Shown: in pieces, positions 57,681 to 64,000 of the stretch
Layout: each line of letters opens with the position of its first letter
How positions within the stretch are numbered: position 1 is the stretch's first letter
NCBI GenBank assembly: GCA_021234155.1
Contig: JAJEKV010000010.1
Coordinates: forward strand, 14,975,329-15,039,328
Length of the DNA: 64,000 nucleotides
Reading direction: 5' to 3'
Source: Isoetes taiwanensis
Lineage: Eukaryota > Streptophyta > Lycopodiopsida > Isoetales > Isoetaceae
Notes under the pieces: generated by a model
Told to the model about the DNA's origin: nothing
Seen by the model: the letters and a program-made list of their open reading frames with translations, nothing else
Databases searched by the model: none
Made by a program: the position numbers and the translations under genes

Positions 57681-60537
57681 CTATGACAAAGCAGATTTGC
57701 TTTGGACTTTGCTCTCTTTCCCACTCCCCGCTTTTACCATCTCCAAAGTATAACTCCCAATCGAAAGCACCGGCAAAGATTTGTTCTCATCCAAAGCACT
57801 TTTAGTTGAGTGGGAATTCCATCCTCTCTTGTTACCTCCAAGACTTTTAGCTAGCCGTAACGGCTTCCCGTGACTCATCATTATCACCGGGACAGCTATG
57901 AGCATTCCTTTCTCAATCTCTCGAGACTCGAACCCGCATACTCGAGCAACTTGTTGTGCCGTGGCGCCCGGGGCCGCAGTACATGACTCTGTCATCTTCA
58001 TCCGAAGCTAGCCAATATCTCTACATGTTCCTCTTGATTATCAACTTGCACAGGAGAGTTTGCCTAGATGGCCGGGCTGAATGTAACCGGGTCTTCGACC
58101 TTGTAATGAAGCTTGCAAAATATCACGCTGTCGGTGAAAAAACTGAGGCCACCATAAAGCATCTCGCCTCCCCCCAAGTGGTTAGAGCACGATCAATACT
58201 TGTCTCAATAAAATCCAATGATTTGCTTGAGTCAAATGCTCTTCCCTCCTTTTTACTCTTTGTGATTTCTTTCAAGCTTTTAGAGGCATTTGATCTGCGC
58301 AGAGAGCATGGAACTAGTATTGGGGATGGTGCGAATGAATTGAATACTGCCGCTGGCTGCCAATCGCAAAGATGTGGCATATTTCTTTCTTGTAAGATGG
58401 CCCCGCCATCTACAAGTGAAATTTTGATCCGATGTCGAAATGTAATATTTCTCAAGGGCTCAATAGCACAAAGGACCCGCTTGATCTCTTCAAAAATCCA
58501 TTCTTTGAAATCATAAGTTTCTTCCAACAACTCGATGTCCGGACGAGGATTGTAGGAATCTTGGATAACCTCAATCATTGCCGGTAGGTCGAGAGCTTTT
58601 TTTTTTCGCAAGACGCTTAGAGAACCCATCAACATCCGATCAATTTGGTCGTGGTGTATGACCAACAAGCAGAAACCAATCTTCACCTTCTTGAAGATTT
58701 GTTTCTCTACTAGCATAGCACGCTAAGCAAACAACGCCGATTCTTATTTTCCCTTGTCGTGTTGTCTAGTCAAGATACGTAACCGGGTGGTATATGTTCT
58801 AGATTGGAAAGAAGCTTATTCAATATTGTGATAGTGAGATTTGGATCAGCATGAATGTTTGATAATTCAAAAATGCCTTGCAAGATAGTTTTCCATTAAA
58901 TACCATAGCACCAACAACATGCGATGTATGAAATCTTCTTCAAAGAAGATCCTTAGGCACATTGACAAAATGTGGTAGGGTGGTCTTCTTCCGTCCATTC
59001 CATCAATAACAACCGATATGTAGTTGAGTGGTTGTTCCAAAGCTTTTCTTCCTATGTTTTGTCAATTTTCTCCTTTCCAAAGATTGTTGTTCTCTCGTGC
59101 TTGTTCGGGCCCTTCAATGCATCCAAAATGAAAATATGTTTAGGAAAAACCTACTTTTAAGTAGAACTAGGCAAGAACACGCCCCGAAGCTTACTTTTAG
59201 TGTGAAGTGTCCTTGCATTTTGTCTCCGAAGCTTTTAATTCGTGAGCATGTAGCACAAAAACAGACATCCTATGCTTTCTAGGAATGGCCACGCCGAAAA
59301 CTCTTTTTTCCGAGCACAAGAAAGTAAGAGTAGCGCATAAAAGCCGCTTCTCCATTTCAACACACATCTCCTTATAATTATCGAGACTTCTTGTTTCGTG
59401 GAAATTGTCACCAAGTGGTACATAGGGCTATTAGGGAGTTTCTCACAAGACTCCTTAAAGAAACCTTCCATCCAGAGACACATTGAAGGGCATGAATTCG
59501 GTTATGCCTCCCCGAATGGCGAGTCATTAATGCCCGGATTCTTGTCAAGCCTTTTCTTTAGGCGGTCAAGTCGCCACGCCTAAAGCATGAATCAATTTGA
59601 AGGCCGCTTGACGACGGTGGTGGCCACCAGCCCGTAAGTAAACTTCTCACCATCATCCGCCTAATATTGAAGGCTAAGTAGCCCCTTTGGTCTAGCAGAG
59701 TCATTGAACTCAGAACTATCACGAATCAACCTCAATTCCTTTAGTCCAATCTTAAGCAAACAACGCTGAGAACAACAAAGGCTTTTGTATGTGTTGCCCG
59801 CAAGTGAGCCTCGGCCCATGAGTTTCTTTCTTCTAACAGCTTGTACATGCTTTCTTGTGTAAGTTACGCTTTAAGATTCTTACTTGCGGGGGCTTTGAAT
59901 TCAACATAGAGTCTTGTGGCTTTGGTAGGTCCTCGCCCGAGACATCAACATGAGGTGTTTCTTCGCCTAAGAGATCAACTTGAGGTGTACTTGTAGATGC
60001 CGATAGGTTTGGTGTGTGCAAGTCCCGAGGGGAGGTGCTTTCCTCCCCTAGGAAAAAGTAATCGAGGTTGGTGACGAGTTGACCAGCTCCCAAGTGTCGA
60101 GAAAAACAGAGTTGCATGTCGCCGACCGCCCCCACTTGTTGTAGTACCATTTAGCTTAAATTGATGGAGTTGGCGGATTTGCCTCCCGGGATTTAGCCTA
60201 TGGTGGACTAAGGGCTTAATGCACTAAAATGAAGTGGAGGAGGTAGTCCGACCTCTCTAGGCCGTGGTGGAGTAAAACGCATTGGTGGGGGCAAACGACG
60301 CTCGTGAGCGTGGTGTGGTGGAGTAAATTGAACTGGTGGTGGAAGCCGAGGTGGTCGTGGCCGAGTAAGATCAACGAGCCGGGGGGTTTGAATATCGAGG
60401 CGCGAATTTCCGAGGCTACTTTCGTGTGTCGGGCTTGAGGGGGTGTGAATGTCATTGCAGGAGGAAGCCCGCGAACGTGAGTTGAGGCTCGGCAGCTTTT
60501 TTTTCTCGAGCCATACCGTAAAGGTAGAAGGCCACAA
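57681..60537 (-). pseudogene. Unrecognised minus-strand gene, several open segments
   Basis: Five minus-strand segments look like exons or frame pieces. 60208-60537 starts MWPSTFTVWLEKKKL and becomes proline-rich (PPRLPPPVQFTPPHHAHE). 59833-60150, in the same frame, ends near a GTAAGA donor-like site. 59235-59483 follows. 58123-58716 is the best, 197 residues without a stop, with SYNPRPDIELLEETYDFKEW. 57681-58001 closes the set. I do not recognise a domain. Stops and frame changes between segments mean either introns or decay. The start at 60537 abuts the first TATAAATTTATA palindrome. It is likely the partner of the divergent gene at 60904. Confidence 0.4.
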
Positions 60538-60538
60538 T

Positions 60539-60704
60539 CGTATAAATTTATACCTACGTAATAGCGTATCGGTAAAAGTTTATTACAGGGATGGTATAAA
60601 TTTATACGAGAGAAGGCAAACTTGTAGAAGCAGCAGACCAGTATAAATTTATACGTAGATGGTATAAATTTATACAGAGGAGGAAGACACGGTATAAATT
60701 TATA
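60539..60704. repeat. Palindrome array A: TATAAATTTATA, five copies in the divergent promoter
   Basis: Perfect 12-base palindromes occur at 60541, 60595, 60642, 60663 and 60693. Several are extended to GGTATAAATTTATACC or CGTATAAATTTATACG. Each contains TATAAA on both strands. They lie between the minus ORF start (60537) and the plus promoter (60849). Confidence 0.95.
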
Positions 60705-60844
60705 CCTAAAAACTCACGTATTAATTTGTATTGGAATCTTTATGGAGAAACGCTTATACCTAAAACGGCACTTAGCAGGGGGTACTTAAGCCCGGGCCGC
60801 CAACCTATTTTCCATATACGCAGCTTAGAGTCGTCGGCCAAGGG

Positions 60845-60915
60845 TCCGCCTTTATATACCCCTCTTATTTGCTCTCCCAACCTCTATACGCTTAGTTCAT
60901 ACGGCCATGGCCACG
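60845..60915 (+). promoter_or_regulatory. TATA box, first ATG and first splice donor of the plus-strand gene
   Basis: CTTTATATACCCC (near 60849-60861) is a good TATA box. About 45 bases on, GGCCATGGCCACGTAAGTCT provides an ATG at 60907-60909 in a strong context, with a GTAAGT donor only eight coding bases later. The start is the only ATG between the TATA box and the donor. Confidence 0.5.
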
Positions 60916-60980
60916 TAAGTCTACTTTTCCGCATCGCTTTTAGTTTCTCTTTGTTTTAATCGTTAGAGTAAGCCCCACGG

Positions 60981-61237
60981 TATAAATTTATACCGAGATG
61001 ATTCTCGATCGGTATATAAATTTATACGCTTGTGCTTTCGAAGCGTATATAAATTTATACCGCCCCGAAAGCACTTAAATTTATACCGTAGTAAATTTAT
61101 AAATTTATACCGCCGAGCACAAGATGAATTTATATCGCCGAGCACGATATAAATTTATACCGCCCGCACGCCGATTATACGGCAGTATTCGAAGCGTATA
61201 AATTTATACCGCCGTGTTCGAGCCGCATAAATTTATA
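60981..61237. repeat. Palindrome array B: TATAAATTTATA, about nine copies in intron 1
   Basis: Exact copies start at 60981, 61015, 61048, 61098, 61148 and 61197. Variants lie at about 61074, 61124 and 61226. Spacing is mostly 24-34 bases. The separators are GC-rich (for example CCGCCGAGCACG), unlike the AT-only palindrome. An isolated variant lies at 61864. Confidence 0.95.
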
Positions 61238-61986
61238 CCGCTTCGCAATTATTTCAGATTTTTGATGTCCAAAGGCTCAACGAATGGTCCCAACCTTAAT
61301 ATATTTTCGTAATATTGTTGTGTTTCCAGCTTAAATGACACAAATAAAGTGTTAATTTAGTGTGGATTTTATGCCCTTTTCATCCTTTTTTTCACCGCTT
61401 TTGTGTTTTCAAAACTCAAAAAGGTTAATATTCTTGTGTAAAAATGGTTTTTTTTGGCGCCGCTTTCCAGCCCTAAGATCAAGTTTGTGCTCGGCGGGTC
61501 ATCATCAAAGGTCGCACCACCGTGAGCCACGCACTTATGAACTAAAGGATCGTGACTTGGTACGCCCACGGGGCGCAAGAGAGAGCAAACCCAATCGATA
61601 CGCACCTTTACTTGTGCAATAAATCGGGAAGGGCAAGTTCAAGTCCGATGATTATTACCCCGGCCGGGCGAAATTATGAAACTTGTTGCTACAGAGAACG
61701 ATGATGAAGTTCTAATGCAAAGGCAACCATGACAAGGGCCCCGCCTACTATGTTCAATACTAGAATGTTTAAAATAAGCATGTGCAAGCCTAAAGACGCA
61801 ACGATTACATTTCTGACAATTACAAGAACGGCTTTGTAAGTTATTCTTAGGTGCTTTCCGTAGATAAATTTATACCGCCGCCTTTTAACATAACCCCGCA
61901 TTACAGACGTAGTAGAAATTTTGATGTCAATAGTGTCGGCGACGAAAAAAAGTGTTGGTCAAGGGTCTATGGTACCCCCGTAGTAT

Positions 61987-62066
61987 CAAGAGGAAGTAGT
62001 AGAGGAAGAGGTAGAGGAAGAGGAAGAGGAAGAGGAAGAGGAAGAGGAAGAGGAAGGGAAGAGGAA
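61987..62066. repeat. Purine (GAGGAA)n microsatellite in the coding region
   Basis: Repeats of AGAGGA and GAGGAA units run from about 61987 to 62066. In one frame they encode (RG)n, as in RNA-binding RGG tracts, in another poly-Glu. The (RG)n frame continues the NFDVNSVGDEKKCWSRVYG segment and is the likelier coding frame. Confidence 0.85.
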
Positions 62067-62965
62067 GAACCAGGAGGAACCACAACACAAAGGGAAAGGG
62101 TAGGAAGCATTCCCCGGTACTAGATACACACCTCCTACCAAGAAAAAATCTAGAAAAACAAAGCCCTTGACTATAGAGGAGTCGCCAGGCTCTTCGAAGG
62201 CTCCCGAGCGTATTATCGCTGTGAAGCCCGCAGATAAGTCAAGTGCTATTCTCAAGCTGGTTAATGAAACCAAACCGCCAAACAAACCATTTCTTTGACA
62301 CTAAGCACTATCAAGAGGCCACCAAAAATGAAGATGGGGTCGAGTGTCGCAGGTCCGAAAGTTGTACGCTGCACATGTGGCCATTCTTAAGCAAAGAATG
62401 AGAAGAAATCCTCATGCGCATGTGTCGCCTCTAGTTGTTATGGTTGATAGAAGTCAATGCAATCGATTGCGGATTACAAAAAGCGTACTTCAAGATTACA
62501 CCTACTACGCCCTTGAGGCACACACGCCTACAAGGCTAGAAAAGAACTCTCAAAGGAGGAAACCCGTAACGAGGTGTGGAAAAGCCGCGGAAGCCCATAT
62601 TTACGGGGGTATCACGCATTTAAGAGGCAAAAGTCATTGCCGTAAGTCACAATCTTGACAATGACTTTCTGCTAAAAATGAGCCTAATAGATAAGATCCG
62701 ATTCATGCATCGAGAGTACGCGGAGTTCAAACAAATGCATGGAGAGGACTTCAAAAAACGTAAGAATAAGCTTCAAGAGCTTCGAGAAGCCCGTGGTGAC
62801 TGAGTGTTGCCCGAGCTATGATTCTCGATAAGAAGCCCATTATGGTCGCCAAACAATACGATAACTACTTTCACCGCCGAGATGGTCAAGTAAGTAAAAG
62901 ATTCAATTCAATCTTTTGTAGTATGTTTAGCGTGGTTAGAATCTTGTAGTAGCCTACATCGACGG

Positions 62966-63167
62966 TATAAATTCATACCGTACCGCGGTCACGTATAAAT
63001 TTATACCGCAGCCGTATAAATTTATACCGCACCCGTCACAGAGAAAAATTTATACCATACGGTCATGCAGAGATAAATTTATACCGCGGCCGGTCATCGA
63101 TAAATTTATACCGCCGAACATGCACTGTATAAATTTATACCGCCGCCGCACACGGTATAAATTTATA
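62966..63167. repeat. Palindrome array C: TATAAATTTATA, eight copies, about 28-bp period
   Basis: Copies start near 62966 (one mismatch), 62994, 63015, 63045 (partial), 63072 (GATAAATTTATA), 63099 (GATAAATTTATA), 63128 and 63156. Intervals are 28, 21, 30, 27, 27, 29 and 28 bases. The array follows the GTAAGT donor at 62890 and precedes the exon encoding GRSYVVLK, so it lies in an intron. Separators are CCG-rich. Confidence 0.95.
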
Positions 63168-64000
63168 CCGTTGAGTCGCCGCGCCCATCCTCTTACGCCA
63201 TTCAAAGACTAAACTTCGCTTTGACCGCTTACGTGTGGGATCTTCAAGAAAGAATTTTTGTATGTTCAAGATGGGGAGCTCAAAGAACAAGCTAAAGACG
63301 CAGAAAGAAACCAAAGAAAGGTGGTGAATCAAAACAAAAAATATGAGCATTGTACCGGACGCAGCTATGTGGTCTTAAAAGCAAAGAAATATTTGTTCGC
63401 CTGTTGGAAAAAGTAGTTGCCAAAGAATTCACATTAGACGAGATGGCCAAGGAAGCTAAAACGTAAGCCTCACTTGCTATGCCATGTTTTTTTCTACCTT
63501 TTTTTGTCTTACAATATTTTTCCCTTTGCAGTCAGAAAGACATTGTCACTTGCCAGGCCGAGTTAATGAAGCAGCTCAACCTAGAAGATCGAGGAGTGCA
63601 AACTTTTGTACCCAAGTTGTACCACAGACAGTATCATCAGAGAGCACGCAGTTAACTTCAGTGGCTGGGTAAGTTTTGCAAAAAATATGTTATGTGTTTG
63701 TGCCTTTGTCTCACATTACTCTTACAGAACAAGAAGAAGGGGCTACCCAATCGGATTTTTGAACCCGTTCAGAGGGCCAAGGAAGAGAGGCAAAGGTTAA
63801 AGGCAATTGAACAGGGTAGAGAGGTCGCCACTTCCAGCTTTGACTGTATATATGAGAGATTTACCACATTTGGTCGACGCCCAATACAGGTTGTTGAGGG
63901 TGATTGTACAAGGTCGGGACTCTTTTTAGACAAGCAACATTTTACATTATGCATTGCGATATTCCTTATGGATTTAAAATAAAGGATAGCGCTTTTGATG

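Larger units (their letters stand above)
60907..63982 (+). pseudogene. Unrecognised multi-exon plus-strand gene, possible plant transposase-like protein
   Basis: Joining the first ATG to the TTTCCAG acceptor near 61472 gives MATPKIKFVLGGSSSKVAPP, then after an indel EPRTYELKDRDLVRPRG. 61622-61836 continues with GKGKFKSDDYYPGRAK and NDYISDNYKNGFV, but with five in-frame stops. A Gly/Arg-rich tract lies at 61987-62066. 63226-63411 encodes VVNQNKKYEHCTGRSYVVLK. 63380-63462 encodes LLEKVVAKEFTLDEMAKEAK, then GTAAGC. Further exons lie at about 63532-63668 and 63728-63982. The H-x-x-G-R-x-x-Y block recalls the Ptta/En/Spm Transposase_24 family, but only weakly. Confidence 0.4.

Noticed and set aside
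60539-63167. CRISPR-like array (short palindromic repeats with distinct spacers)
   Set aside because: The repeat is only 12-16 bases, spacing varies from 21 to 54, spacers share CCG-rich words, and the context is a plant gene with introns and no cas genes.

Overview
This is nuclear DNA from a land plant with a large, repeat-rich genome. The evidence is a Ty3/gypsy retrotransposon of Tat/Ogre type, a plant-type Helitron, L1-like LINEs with a C-terminal zf-RVT region, a CACTA-like element, a non-autonomous hAT, GT-AG introns and long AT-rich spacers. I cannot place the species. No rRNA or tRNA gene and no intact, recognisable host gene was seen. Nearly every coding segment is broken by stops or frameshifts.

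Layout. 1-11033: a decayed minus-strand Tat-type LTR retrotransposon (3' LTR cut by the window start, IN, RNase H, RT, a second RNase H, PR, Gag, 5' LTR), inserted into a Helitron helicase gene. 11034-14010: the rest of that Helitron (Pif1-like helicase, an unidentified spliced downstream ORF, a 3' hairpin and CTAG end). 14901-16534: a minus-strand poly(A) retroposon with a 14-bp target site duplication (TSD). 16.5-26.7 kb: mostly featureless spacer with a nested tandem repeat at 23.2-25.2 kb and a RY-motif/TATA promoter near 26.75 kb. 27133-33130: a nearly complete L1-type LINE (ORF1, ORF2, poly(A), TSD).

34.7-47.7 kb: a second L1-type LINE (LINE-2), split by a 10.9-kb element (35529-46447) with CAC...GTG termini, about 26-bp inverted repeats and a 3-bp TSD. 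That insert is filled with satellites and LTR relics, and I found no transposase in it. 47745-50760: two head-to-tail minus-strand pieces of a different LINE family, called LINE-X here, joined at a long (CAA)n tract. One piece encodes an ORF1p-like protein fused in frame to an endonuclease. 52413-55987: a 5'-truncated LINE (LINE-4) with an 18-bp TSD, carrying an 821-bp hAT element in its 3' UTR. 56.1-56.6 kb: an ORF1-only LINE relic.

57.7-64 kb: a divergent pair of unrecognised, intron-containing genes. The promoter and introns between and within them carry at least 20 copies of the perfect palindrome TATAAATTTATA, usually extended to GGTATAAATTTATACC. This is the least explained structure in the window.

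Nested order (inference): Helitron before Tat; LINE-2 before the CACTA-like element; LINE-4 before the hAT element.
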